A stretch of 64,000 bases of DNA from Verrucomicrobiia bacterium. GTDB lineage: Bacteria > Verrucomicrobiota > Verrucomicrobiia > Limisphaerales > Pedosphaeraceae. The notes beneath the pieces are model-generated. The model ran no database searches, was not told the origin of the DNA, and was given only the letters and a program-made list of their open reading frames with translations. Every line of letters starts with the position of its first letter. The stretch's first letter is position 1. The translations under genes were made by a program, and so were the position numbers. Location: assembly GCA_036268055.1 (NCBI GenBank), contig DATAUW010000005.1:62001-126000 (forward strand), given 5' to 3'. Below, one piece after another: positions 17,964 to 25,382 of this stretch.

Positions 17964-18347
17964 TCACGGCATGCCCAGCATCTGGGTTTTTCCGGGGATG
18001 AATTCGGCTTCGCGCGTCGCGGGTGCCGGTTCATTCACGGTTTCGGTCAGGCGCCAGATTTGATTGGGCTGGGGCGGGCCAAGGCCGAGTTTCAATTCTC
18101 TCGCGCGCGCCTCGAGGGACGCCGGCGAAAGGAGAGTGGCCAGTTGGCGTTTCAACTTTTCATTTTTGTCGCGCACATCCGTGAGGTGCCGCTCACCGGT
18201 GCGGATCTGCTGCGAAAGTTCGGCGATCTGTTTTTTCTGCCAGACATAGCCGACGCAGCAGACCACGATGAAAAAACAGATGAGCGACGCCTTGAGCGCC
18301 GGTCCAAAGAGAAAGGCCGCCGACTGATTTTTGCGATTCCGTGCCAT
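17964..18347 (-). CDS. ftsL: FtsL-like division protein
   Basis: This encodes 127 aa with a short cytoplasmic N-terminus (MARNRKNQSAAFLFGPALK). One membrane helix follows at about residues 20-37 (ASLICFFIVVCCVGYVW), then a coiled-coil segment (KKQIAELSQQIRTGERHLTD, KNEKLKRQLATLL). This is the bitopic layout of FtsL, which forms the periplasmic FtsQLB complex activating FtsWI. The sequence is poorly conserved, so identity comes mainly from topology and its place between rsmH (1 bp away) and ftsI. Confidence 0.8.
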   Translation of the reverse strand: MARNRKNQSAAFLFGPALKASLICFFIVVCCVGYVWQKKQIAELSQQIRTGERHLTDVRDKNEKLKRQLATLLSPASLEARARELKLGLGPPQPNQIWRLTETVNEPAPATREAEFIPGKTQMLGMP

Positions 18348-18348
18348 G

Positions 18349-19278
18349 CTAAATTTTTTCCATCACCCGCAACTGCGCGCTCCGGCTGCGAGGATTTTCC
18401 GCCAATTCCACCGCACCCGGCTTGATTGCCTTGCGCTGCACCCAAATTAATTCCGCCTTCCGGGGACGCCGCAATTCCGGCACGTCCACCGGCCCGTCAA
18501 ATTCATATTCGCGAGTAAGTTCGCGCCCGAATTCTTTCACCACTCTGTCTTCCAGCGAATGAAACGTGATGACCGCGAGCCGCCCGCCCGCCTTCAACGC
18601 TTTCACCGCCGCTGTCAAACCCCGCCGCACCGAACCGAGTTCATCGTTCACCGCCATTCGCAACGCCTGGAAAACCTGCGTGGCCGGATGCGTCCGTTTT
18701 CCGTGGCGCGGTGCCAGGCGCTCGATCAAATCCGCCAACTGTTTCGTCGTGGTGAAGGGACGCTGCTTGCGGTCTTGCTCGATCGCCCGCGCGAACCTTC
18801 GCGATTGCGTCTCGCCGCCGAGTTGAAAAAAAATGTCCGCCAACTCATCCGCCTCGAGCCCGTTCACCAGCTCCGCCGCCGTGACGCTCTGCCGCGTGTC
18901 CATGCGCATGTCGAGCGGACCATCCTGCTGAAAGCTGAACCCCCGCTCCGCCTCGTCCAACTGTGGCGAACTCACGCCCAGGTCCAGCAACACGCCGTCA
19001 TAACTTCCTGGCTCCAACAATCGCGCCCATTCTGCAAAATTCGCGCGCACTATCTCAAAACGCCCCGCAAAATCTTTCAACCGCTCAGCCGCCGCCTCAA
19101 CCGCGACGCCATCGCGATCGCATCCAGACACGCATCCATTCGGCGCGCTCGCTGCCAAAATGGCTGCCGCGTGTCCAGCCCCACCGAGCGTCCCGTCGGC
19201 GTACCGTCCGCCCGGCTTCACTCTTAGCGCGGACAGAACTTCCGCCACCATCACTGGATTGTGGTTGTAGTTTGGCAC
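18349..19278 (-). CDS. rsmH: 16S rRNA (cytosine-1402-N4)-methyltransferase RsmH
   Basis: This encodes 309 aa of the SAM-dependent methyltransferase (formerly MraW) acting on the ribosomal P-site nucleotide C1402. Family motifs are HNPVMVAEVLSAL, the SAM-binding ADGTLGGAGHAAAILA, LLDLGVSSPQLDEAERGFSF, DGPLDMRMD and VITFHSLEDRVVKEF. It ends 1 bp before ftsL and begins 12 bp after an unidentified gene that separates it from mraZ; these two are usually adjacent. Confidence 0.97.
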   Translation of the reverse strand: MPNYNHNPVMVAEVLSALRVKPGGRYADGTLGGAGHAAAILAASAPNGCVSGCDRDGVAVEAAAERLKDFAGRFEIVRANFAEWARLLEPGSYDGVLLDLGVSSPQLDEAERGFSFQQDGPLDMRMDTRQSVTAAELVNGLEADELADIFFQLGGETQSRRFARAIEQDRKQRPFTTTKQLADLIERLAPRHGKRTHPATQVFQALRMAVNDELGSVRRGLTAAVKALKAGGRLAVITFHSLEDRVVKEFGRELTREYEFDGPVDVPELRRPRKAELIWVQRKAIKPGAVELAENPRSRSAQLRVMEKI

Positions 19279-19290
19279 CGCGCATGTTGG

Positions 19291-20034
19291 TCAGACTTGA
19301 GGTTGGCCCGCGCCAAAGAACCGCGACGTCAACCGGCCCAACGCCGTCTCCTCGGTTCTGGCTGCGGGTTGTAACCTGGGAGCAGGGTTCTCCGGTTTCC
19401 CCGCCAGTTTCGCGGGAATGACTTCCAGGTCAGTATCGCTCAAATCGTTTCTAACAACTTTTACTCGTTCCAATGAAAGTTCGGTTTGCACCGCGGTCCG
19501 AGGACGCGCAGGCTTAACCGCTTCCCGCGCAGGCAAATAAGCCAGCGGGTTCACTTTTTTCATCAACCCCGAAAACATCGGAGCCTTGGGCGTAACCGGC
19601 GCAACTGGCGCGACCTTCGCCACCGGTTGAAGTTCCAAAGTTTGCGGAATAACCTCGGCCGGCGCAGCCATATTCAAAGCCACTTCCTCTTTTGCCACTG
19701 GAACGGATTCCACTGCTTGAACCTCTTTAACAATCACCGGAACGACCGCCGGTTGAGCTTGGTCATCGAACAAAAATTCCGTTGGCATCACCGTCGGAGC
19801 CGGCTTGATCTCAGGCGCGACCACCAACACTGGCAATTCCGGCGCCGCGACGATTGTTGCCGAATCCGTTTTTGCGGGCGCGACCGTTTGCGACGCCTTC
19901 GTTGAATGTGCGAAAGGATTTTTGGCCGACTCGAATTTCGGCAGCAGGTTCTCCGTGCGCATGCGGTAAGGGCTGTGGGTATTGCGCATCCCGATCATGC
20001 TTTTTCCCGTGGCCAGCAATTTTGAAAAGTTCAT
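19291..20034 (-). CDS. Uncharacterised protein between mraZ and rsmH
   Basis: This encodes 247 aa that I do not recognise. Much of it (about residues 40-150) is low-complexity and rich in Ala, Pro, Val, Glu and Lys, suggesting disorder. Two more ordered basic patches flank it: the N-terminus (KLLATGKSMIGMRNTHSPYR) and a C-terminal stretch (APMFSGLMKKVNPLAYLP, then VQTELSLERVKVVRNDLSD). There is no signal peptide or membrane helix. Tight spacing (6 bp after mraZ, 12 bp before rsmH) and codon use like its neighbours make it a real gene of the dcw operon. A cytoplasmic scaffold or regulatory role in division is possible but unproven. Confidence 0.8.
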   Translation of the reverse strand: MNFSKLLATGKSMIGMRNTHSPYRMRTENLLPKFESAKNPFAHSTKASQTVAPAKTDSATIVAAPELPVLVVAPEIKPAPTVMPTEFLFDDQAQPAVVPVIVKEVQAVESVPVAKEEVALNMAAPAEVIPQTLELQPVAKVAPVAPVTPKAPMFSGLMKKVNPLAYLPAREAVKPARPRTAVQTELSLERVKVVRNDLSDTDLEVIPAKLAGKPENPAPRLQPAARTEETALGRLTSRFFGAGQPQV

Positions 20035-20040
20035 AGTTGT

Positions 20041-20508
20041 TTAGATCAGTCCGATTGCGTCGCCGCTCAGAGCTTCGTCCGCCTGCATCACTGCCGCGTG
20101 ACGATCGGGGTCCCAGACCCCGAAACAGTCCACCATTCCGACAAACTCAACTTCTTTCTTCAAACCCGCGAGGCTCGCCATCGCCTCGGGAATGCAAACC
20201 CGCCCGGCCTTGTCCACCGTGACACCTGCCGACTTGCTGCCGATCAATCGCCGGAGCGCCTCGGCCCGCGGATCGCCCAACTGCATCGCGCTCAACTTTT
20301 CCGCCAGCGCCGCCATCCGGCTCGGCGGCAAAACCAAAAGACTTACGGCCCCGGGAATCGTCCGGCTCGGCCACGGGATGAGGGTCAACTCCGCCTCGGG
20401 CTGCGAGGGACGCCATCTGGCCGGCACTTGCACGCGCCTTTTGTCATCGAGGCCATGACGAAAAGTGCCCGTGTAATGCGTTTTTTCATTTATAGCGTTT
20501 TCGGCCAT
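20041..20508 (-). CDS. mraZ: Transcriptional regulator MraZ
   Basis: This encodes 155 aa from the ATG at 20508 (MAENAINEKTHYTG); an earlier in-frame ATG at 20532 adds eight residues that fit the family less well. MraZ has two SpoVT-AbrB/MraZ domains. The first is visible in YTGTFRHGLDDKRRVQVPAR and the second in TVDKAGRVCIPEAMASLAGL with VEFVGMVDCFGVWDPDRH. It is a DNA-binding protein that usually controls its own dcw operon from the upstream region. Here it is the first gene of the cluster. It is near the normal length, with a slightly long C-terminus. Confidence 0.93.
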   Translation of the reverse strand: MAENAINEKTHYTGTFRHGLDDKRRVQVPARWRPSQPEAELTLIPWPSRTIPGAVSLLVLPPSRMAALAEKLSAMQLGDPRAEALRRLIGSKSAGVTVDKAGRVCIPEAMASLAGLKKEVEFVGMVDCFGVWDPDRHAAVMQADEALSGDAIGLI

Positions 20509-20538
20509 TTTCCACATCGGGCACAACTTCACCCTTAG

Positions 20539-20547
20539 TTATCCACA
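20539..20547 (+). promoter_or_regulatory. DnaA box, perfect consensus
   Basis: TTATCCACA matches the consensus DnaA box exactly. It lies 31 bp upstream of the mraZ start and overlaps the expected transcription start of the candidate mraZ promoter. Confidence 0.5.
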
Positions 20548-20555
20548 ACGCGACT

Positions 20556-20586
20556 ATTTAAGCCATTTTGCCCCACCAACTGTCAA
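20556..20586 (-). promoter_or_regulatory. Candidate mraZ/dcw promoter
   Basis: On the reverse strand a perfect -35 TTGACA (20581-20586) is followed after 19 bp by TTAAAT (20556-20561) as a -10. This predicts a start near 20549 and a leader of about 40 bases before the mraZ ATG. The spacer contains GTTGGTGGGG, one TGGG core of the kind MraZ binds, but the usual tandem set of three was not seen. Confidence 0.5.
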
Positions 20587-20617
20587 TAAATTAATCCGAA
20601 TAAATGTTATTCAAGAG

Positions 20618-20626
20618 TTATTCACA
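20618..20626 (+). promoter_or_regulatory. DnaA box variant
   Basis: TTATTCACA fits the degenerate DnaA box TTWTNCACA. It is on the same strand as the perfect box, 70 bp to its right, in AT-rich DNA upstream of mraZ. Confidence 0.35.
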
Positions 20627-20877
20627 TTTTGGCATCCTTTGGGGAAAAGTCAAAATCGGGTCAATCTTATTTTTTAATTGATAAACCCCAATGAATACGG
20701 GCTCATTTTGAATTCACTCTTTCCTGTGAAGGATTTTATCTCCCCAGCTATTCACGTTCCGTGTAGGCCAAATACCGACACGAAAAAACCGGGGTTTTTC
20801 CCAGTGGATTTTTTACTTACTCGCCCCACTTCAATTTTCGCACCAATTCCTCCCTGCCGAGAAACTCACCTTGACCG

Positions 20878-21672
20878 ATGCCAAAGACGTCATCACCATC
20901 ACCTTCCGTAAGGATTGTGAAACGCTTATTTTCCATCCGTTCGCCCCGGCAATCGGCGTTCTCGCTGATTGAATTGATCGCCGTGATCGCGGTCATCGCG
21001 ATTCTGGCGGCGTTGCTTTTCCCTGCCCTATCCCGAGCCAGGGCGCGGGCCTCGCGGACGGCGTGCCTGAATAACCTAAAGCAACTAAATCTGGCAACTC
21101 ATCTCTACGCGGATGACCACAATGATCTCCCGCCGGACAACGGCATCGCCTCCTACAATACTTACAGGGAACTTATCAACAGCTATGTGAATCAAAAGAC
21201 CTCATCTACTTCTCACGATCGTATCTTCACGTGTCCTCGCGACTCCTTTTATTTCGACGAATCCACTGGGGCCTATTCGCCTAAAGGCCATCATGAACAA
21301 GCCATGTATGATTATACGAGTTACTCCTTTAATGGACTTAATGGAATTACTAATTTCCCCGCCGCCAGGAGCGGGGTGGTTCTTCACGGGCTCCGCGGCC
21401 AGCGTCTGATAACGGTAAAAAATTCCTCTAAAACTGTTTTAATTCTCGAAGCCGCTGGCTTCTTTCCCTATTCCTGGCACGACGTCGCGGCCCCTGCCAG
21501 CGCGAACCCCGCTGTGAATGACGCTCTGGACATGGTCAGTTTTGTGGATGGCCATGTTAGCTATATTAAAATGTATTGGAATGTTGCCGCCGTCTATCCC
21601 GATGGAATCCACTCTCTATCTGCTTACTATGATCCTCCGGAGGGTTATGATTATAAGTGGAGTGGTGATTAG
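20878..21672 (+). CDS. Prepilin-type N-terminal methylation domain protein (pseudopilin-like)
   Basis: This encodes 264 aa. After a basic leader of about 27 residues comes the type IV prepilin motif [20 protein letters not shown], in which cleavage is expected just before the F and the Glu at +5 is conserved. The rest resembles the H-X9-DG type of secreted proteins that are abundant in Verrucomicrobia and Planctomycetes ([20 protein letters not shown]; later [16 protein letters not shown] with its DG box). No other pilus or type II secretion genes are nearby. It is probably an extracytoplasmic protein processed by a prepilin peptidase encoded elsewhere; function unknown. Confidence 0.87.
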   Translation: MPKTSSPSPSVRIVKRLFSIRSPRQSAFSLIELIAVIAVIAILAALLFPALSRARARASRTACLNNLKQLNLATHLYADDHNDLPPDNGIASYNTYRELINSYVNQKTSSTSHDRIFTCPRDSFYFDESTGAYSPKGHHEQAMYDYTSYSFNGLNGITNFPAARSGVVLHGLRGQRLITVKNSSKTVLILEAAGFFPYSWHDVAAPASANPAVNDALDMVSFVDGHVSYIKMYWNVAAVYPDGIHSLSAYYDPPEGYDYKWSGD

Positions 21673-21751
21673 CTCTCTATATACTTGCTTATAGCTTGGG
21701 TCTTACTCTATTCATGCGATACCTCCACGCATCGCCAATTACTAATCACAA

Positions 21752-22828
21752 ATGCGCACCGAAGATTTCGATTTTATTTTGCCGCCTGAGCTGATCGCGC
21801 AAACGCCCGTTGCCGAGCGCGATCAGTCGCGGTTGTTGGTTCTCCATCGCGACACGCGAAAAATCGAACATAAAACTTTTCGCGACTTCACTGATTTCCT
21901 GCGCTCAGGCGACGTCCTTGTGCTGAATAATTCCCGTGTCATTCCCGCCCGCCTGCGCGGAGCGAATGCAAAAAGTGGCGGCCAATTCGAAATTTTGTTG
22001 CTCGAGGAAAATGCCCGCAATGATTGGTGGGTGATGTTACGGCCCGGAAAACGTGCGCGCATCGGCGCTGAAATCATTTTACGCGATCCAGCCGGTAATT
22101 CCACTTCGATTCGATCAACTGTGACCGCCGTTAACGATGAAGGACATCGGCGATTGAGCTTTTCCGGTATTGCGGACATTCGAGATTCCCTCGATACCTT
22201 GGGTGAAATCCCGCTGCCTCCTTATATCACGCGCGAAAATTCCGGCGAACTTGCTACCGACAAGCTCCGTTATCAAACTGTTTACGCGAATCCCGCCGGA
22301 TCAGTGGCCGCGCCAACTGCCGGTTTGCATTTCACTCCGAAATTGCTCGACGAAATTCGCGCGCGCGGTGTGACGGTTTGTTTTGTAACGCTTCACGTTG
22401 GCCTCGGCACCTTCGCTCCGGTCAAGGCCGACACGCTCGAGGCCCACACGATGCACGAGGAGCGTTTTGAAGTCAGCGAAGAGACTGCGCAAATCGTCAC
22501 CGATGCGAAAGCGAACGGCCGGCGGGTCATCGCCGTCGGCACGACCAGTGTGCGCGTGCTCGAAAGTGTCGCCGCGCAACATCACGGCCGGCTCATCGCG
22601 GGAAACGGACGCACGCGCATTTTTATTTATCCGCCGCGCGCCTTTGCCATCGTGGACGCCTTGCTGACGAATTTTCATTTGCCGCGTTCGACCTTGCTGA
22701 TGCTCGTGAGCGCCTTTGCCGCGCCGGGTGAAAGTCACGGACGCGAATTTGTTTTAACGGCCTATGCGGAAGCGATTCGCGAGCGCTATCGTTTTTTCAG
22801 TTACGGCGATGCGATGCTGCTCGTTTGA
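21752..22828 (+). CDS. queA: S-adenosylmethionine:tRNA ribosyltransferase-isomerase
   Basis: This encodes 358 aa, normal for QueA. The enzyme transfers the ribosyl part of SAM to 7-aminomethyl-7-deazaguanine in tRNA, forming epoxyqueuosine. Family motifs are FDFILPPELIAQTPVAERDQ, VLVLNNSRVIPARL, IPLPPYITR, YQTVYANPAGSVAAPTAGLH, HVGLGTFAPVK, VIAVGTTSVRVLES and LLTNFHLPRSTLLMLVSAFA. It stands alone and is convergent with the adenosyltransferase gene, with only 24 bp between their stops. Confidence 0.97.
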   Translation: MRTEDFDFILPPELIAQTPVAERDQSRLLVLHRDTRKIEHKTFRDFTDFLRSGDVLVLNNSRVIPARLRGANAKSGGQFEILLLEENARNDWWVMLRPGKRARIGAEIILRDPAGNSTSIRSTVTAVNDEGHRRLSFSGIADIRDSLDTLGEIPLPPYITRENSGELATDKLRYQTVYANPAGSVAAPTAGLHFTPKLLDEIRARGVTVCFVTLHVGLGTFAPVKADTLEAHTMHEERFEVSEETAQIVTDAKANGRRVIAVGTTSVRVLESVAAQHHGRLIAGNGRTRIFIYPPRAFAIVDALLTNFHLPRSTLLMLVSAFAAPGESHGREFVLTAYAEAIRERYRFFSYGDAMLLV

Positions 22829-22852
22829 GAAAGAAATTATTGCGCCGCGGAT

Positions 22853-23386
22853 TTACTCAAGTTTCGTCTCCACCCACCGCGCCTGAAGCCAGAGCAAATC
22901 CGCCAGGCGATTGAGATAAACGATGATGTGCGAATTCTGTAATTGCTTCGACTCATGCAATTCACAAACCCGCCGCTCGGCCCGGCGGCAAACCGTTCGT
23001 GCGACATCCAGCGCCGCCGAATTCACGCATGCACCCGGCGTCGCCCAGCCTTTGAACGTCACCTTCTGCGCTTCGATTTCAGCCACCACTTGATCAAGCT
23101 TCACGGTCATTTCGGGGGTGACGAGAGAATAACCGTCCTGCACATAACGCGAAAGATGCTCGACCGACGTGGCCAATTCCCCCATCAACACGACCAAATC
23201 CTTTTGCACGCTCAAGATGGTTTCGCGAATGAAGTCATGTTCCGTGGTGGCGCGGGCCATGCCGAGCGCGGTATTCAATTCATCCACGCAGCCGTAAGCT
23301 TCGACGCGCGGATGACACTTCGAGACCCGCCGGTTATACATCAATCCCGTCGTCCCTTCATCGCCTGTTTTGGTAACAATACTCAT
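22853..23386 (-). CDS. Cob(I)alamin adenosyltransferase, PduO type
   Basis: This encodes 177 aa of the ATP:corrinoid adenosyltransferase that makes adenosylcobalamin. The N-terminus has the ATP-binding pattern TKTGDEGTTGLMYNRRVSKC, then RVEAYGCVDELNTALGMAR. The C-terminal helix has the conserved RTVCRRAERRVCELHES and IVYLNRLADLLWLQAR. Length is normal for single-domain PduO/MMAB enzymes. No B12-dependent enzyme is seen in this window, and the microcompartment at 31-38 kb appears B12-independent, so its client enzyme lies elsewhere. Confidence 0.92.
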   Translation of the reverse strand: MSIVTKTGDEGTTGLMYNRRVSKCHPRVEAYGCVDELNTALGMARATTEHDFIRETILSVQKDLVVLMGELATSVEHLSRYVQDGYSLVTPEMTVKLDQVVAEIEAQKVTFKGWATPGACVNSAALDVARTVCRRAERRVCELHESKQLQNSHIIVYLNRLADLLWLQARWVETKLE

Positions 23387-23540
23387 CGCAAAATTCTTCC
23401 TGATGGACCGCGCGCAGCAACTCCCGCCAATCGTGCCGCCCGCGCCTCATCCGCGGCGTGAAAACAACCAAAGCTTCCGCTCCAAAAGTTTTCCCAAAAT
23501 CCTCATCAAACCTGACACGGCTTTCCCATTTCGCACTGCT

Positions 23541-23557
23541 GCGGGCCAAAGACCCGC
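23541..23557. repeat. Dispersed palindromic repeat, copy 1 (single palindrome)
   Basis: GCGGGCCAAAGACCCGC is a 17-bp imperfect palindrome with 7-bp arms (one mismatch) and an AAA loop. It matches the right-hand palindrome of the copies near 25203 and 62670, including flanking bases (CTGCT before; GGTCCGTTTCG after, compared with GCTCCGTTCGG at 62687). It lies in the 265-bp gap upstream of the adenosyltransferase gene. Confidence 0.6.
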
Positions 23558-23651
23558 GGTCCGTTTCGAAATTGTCACGCCACGACTCGTCCTAGTCAAC
23601 ACCGCCATTGACGCTCCGCGTCCCCTTCCCTAGCCTCAGCTCCGTTGACCT

Positions 23652-23894
23652 ATGAACGCAAAGGTAATTCTCAAAACCATTTTTCTCATCGTTGTGCTGC
23701 TCCTGCTCGTGTTGATGGGTATGCACAATCAAACGACGATCACTTTCACGCTGCCACCGCTGCTCACGAAAACCATCAGCCAACCCGCCGCGCTCATGTA
23801 TTTTGGATTTTTCGCGGTGGGCGTTTTGACGGGAACAATTCTTACGGTGGGCGGCGGAAAACGCGGCGGTGGCGGGAAATCAAAAGGCGATTGA
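23652..23894 (+). CDS. Small membrane protein, LapA/DUF1049-like
   Basis: This encodes 80 aa with two hydrophobic helices (residues about 6-23, ILKTIFLIVVLLLLVLMGMH, and about 46-66, AALMYFGFFAVGVLTGTIL). Between them is a short NQTTITFTLPPLL segment like that of LapA-domain proteins, and the tail is Gly/Lys-rich and basic. This layout matches the lipopolysaccharide assembly protein A family only loosely. It is not obviously in an operon: it converges with the amidase gene 21 bp away. Confidence 0.7.
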   Translation: MNAKVILKTIFLIVVLLLLVLMGMHNQTTITFTLPPLLTKTISQPAALMYFGFFAVGVLTGTILTVGGGKRGGGGKSKGD

Positions 23895-23915
23895 TATTCG
23901 CCATCACAAATTTTT

Positions 23916-24938
23916 CTAGTGAGAAGTTTGAGGACGCTTCACCGGTTGCGGTTGCTCCACTTTGTCTTTGTACGCGATCACGCCCGCAACAATCGCCTGC
24001 GCCATCTGTGTCCGAAAATTCGCGTCGTAAATGCGGCGGGCATCTGACGGATTGGACATAAAACCTCCCTCGATCAACACCGCTGGCATCTCCGCGTCGC
24101 GCAACACTTCAAACCGCGCGCGCCGCACCCCGCGATCTTCCACATTCAAATGTTGGATGAGCGAATGCTGCAATTCATACGCCAGCAGCATGTTTTTTTC
24201 ATCGTTGCGATTCCCCACTTTGCGACTCGCGCCGATGACTTCGCCACCGGCATTGCTGGAACTCGCGCCCACCGGCGTCATGCAAAAAGTTTGCGCGCCG
24301 GAAACGGAACTATTTCCCGGAAGTTCGTTCCAGTGAAGGCTGATGAACAAATCCGCGCCGCGCCGCCGCGCAATGTCCGGCCGCACCGGCAAATCAATGA
24401 ACGTATCGGTGGTGCGGGTGAGAGATGTTTTAAATCCCGCGCGGCTTAATTGCCTGGCGACTTCTTCGGCTAAAAGAAGCGTGTATTTTTTCTCCTGATG
24501 CGAACCCAGTTGATTTCCCGGATCTTTGCCGCCGTGGCCAGGATCAATGACAATATTTTTTACCGCGCCGGGCCGCAAATTTTTTGACGGGTAAAGCACC
24601 GGCGCTACGGCCGTCTCCAAATCCACTTGTGCGATGCATCCCGCGCCGTCACGCACCAGCATCGGATACGACAGGCAGACACCGATGCCGTTGACCTGTG
24701 CCTCACGGGAATCTTTGCGAAAAAGCAAACGTGTTAGATGATTACTAAGCTGGATTTCATCGCCCGCTTTCGACCATTGAACAGAGAAATTATTGACCCG
24801 CGCCCATTCATTCAGGCGCGCATAATTGCGCCCGGAAATTTCGACGTGAGTGGCTCGGGGTTTTGCGCTGGGGGACATTGCCGCCGCTTGCGCACTCGCG
24901 CTCGCGAGCAGCAAAGACAAAATAACTGCGGCCTTCAT
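23916..24938 (-). CDS. N-acetylmuramoyl-L-alanine amidase (Amidase_3)
   Basis: This encodes 340 aa from the ATG at 24938, which begins a clear signal peptide (MKAAVILSLLLASASAQAAA). An in-frame ATG at 25007 would bury that signal and is not favoured. The zinc-dependent Amidase_3 domain starts at VIDPGHGGKDPGN (first Zn His), followed by LLLAEEVARQL (Zn Glu) and LFISLHWNE (second His). It ends with MPAVLIEGGFMSNPSDARRI, containing the catalytic Glu. About 100 residues before it may form an AMIN-like or copper amine oxidase-like fold. The enzyme cleaves the bond between MurNAc and the stem peptide, typically in daughter-cell separation. Confidence 0.93.
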   Translation of the reverse strand: MKAAVILSLLLASASAQAAAMSPSAKPRATHVEISGRNYARLNEWARVNNFSVQWSKAGDEIQLSNHLTRLLFRKDSREAQVNGIGVCLSYPMLVRDGAGCIAQVDLETAVAPVLYPSKNLRPGAVKNIVIDPGHGGKDPGNQLGSHQEKKYTLLLAEEVARQLSRAGFKTSLTRTTDTFIDLPVRPDIARRRGADLFISLHWNELPGNSSVSGAQTFCMTPVGASSSNAGGEVIGASRKVGNRNDEKNMLLAYELQHSLIQHLNVEDRGVRRARFEVLRDAEMPAVLIEGGFMSNPSDARRIYDANFRTQMAQAIVAGVIAYKDKVEQPQPVKRPQTSH

Positions 24939-25382
24939 TGTCGGCAATTTGCAGTTGGTCAACGAGGGATACAAGTTATTTTCACGTTGCCTGGCGCACT
25001 CGCGCAATCATAAACCGCTAAAAAACGCCATCTTAACGGATCGCGGGTATATGACCCGCAGCAAGGTTCATAAGGTCAAGCCGCATTCGACTTAGTCCCC
25101 CGACCCGCGTGAGTCCATCCGCGCCGCATCATCGCAAAAGCTGGGATTATAGTTTCAAAATTCCTGCCCAATCGAAAGCGGCAATCTTCGCGCGGGTCGC
25201 CGCGGGTCGCAGACCCGTGCTCTCTACGGATTGGCGCTTATGCGCCATCAAGTTATTTTCCCAAATAGATACGCCGCTGCCAAAATTCGTGAATTCCGTT
25301 GACGCATCCTAAGACGTTACTTAGATTGACTTCTTAAATTTTTTTACGAAATTTCGCTGTTTAAAAACGATTAATAAAATCC
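24939..25382. other. Intergenic region amidase / gltA with repeat element
   Basis: This 444-bp stretch between divergent genes holds a composite repeat (palindromes at 25043-25059 and 25203-25217). The last 60 bp before gltA are strongly AT-rich and must contain its promoter, but no pair of hexamers was convincing. No coding sequence was found. Confidence 0.6.
25043..25217. repeat. Dispersed palindromic repeat, copy 2 (composite)
   Basis: The left palindrome is GCGGGTATATGACCCGC (25043-25059), followed by AGCAA. Next comes a conserved GCGGCAATCTT (25178-25188), then a right palindrome CGGGTCGCAGACCCG (25203-25217) and TGCTC. The copy at 62587-62686 has the same parts in the same order. A 10-bp direct duplication CGCGGGTCGC (25191-25210) precedes the right palindrome. 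No transposase is nearby. Confidence 0.65.

Larger units (their letters stand above)
20509..20877. other. Divergent intergenic region mraZ / pseudopilin
   Basis: This 369-bp region is AT-rich compared with its surroundings. It holds the candidate mraZ promoter and the DnaA-box matches at 20539-20547 and 20618-20626. The distal half (about 20640-20877) shows no ORF or clear stem-loop and should contain the promoter of the pseudopilin gene, which I could not place. Confidence 0.6.

Noticed and set aside
20556-20586. MraZ-box triplet (TGGG repeats) upstream of mraZ
   Set aside because: Only one TGGG core lies in the promoter spacer; the regular series expected for MraZ binding was not found.
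22853-23386. Functional link of the PduO-type adenosyltransferase to the microcompartment
   Set aside because: The compartment enzymes are aldolase, dehydrogenase, PduL and kinase, none of which needs B12, and the genes are 8 kb apart in different units.
25191-25210. Possible short tandem or CRISPR-like repeat CGCGGGTCGC x2
   Set aside because: Only two adjacent units exist, with no spacers and no cas genes; it belongs to the palindromic element there.
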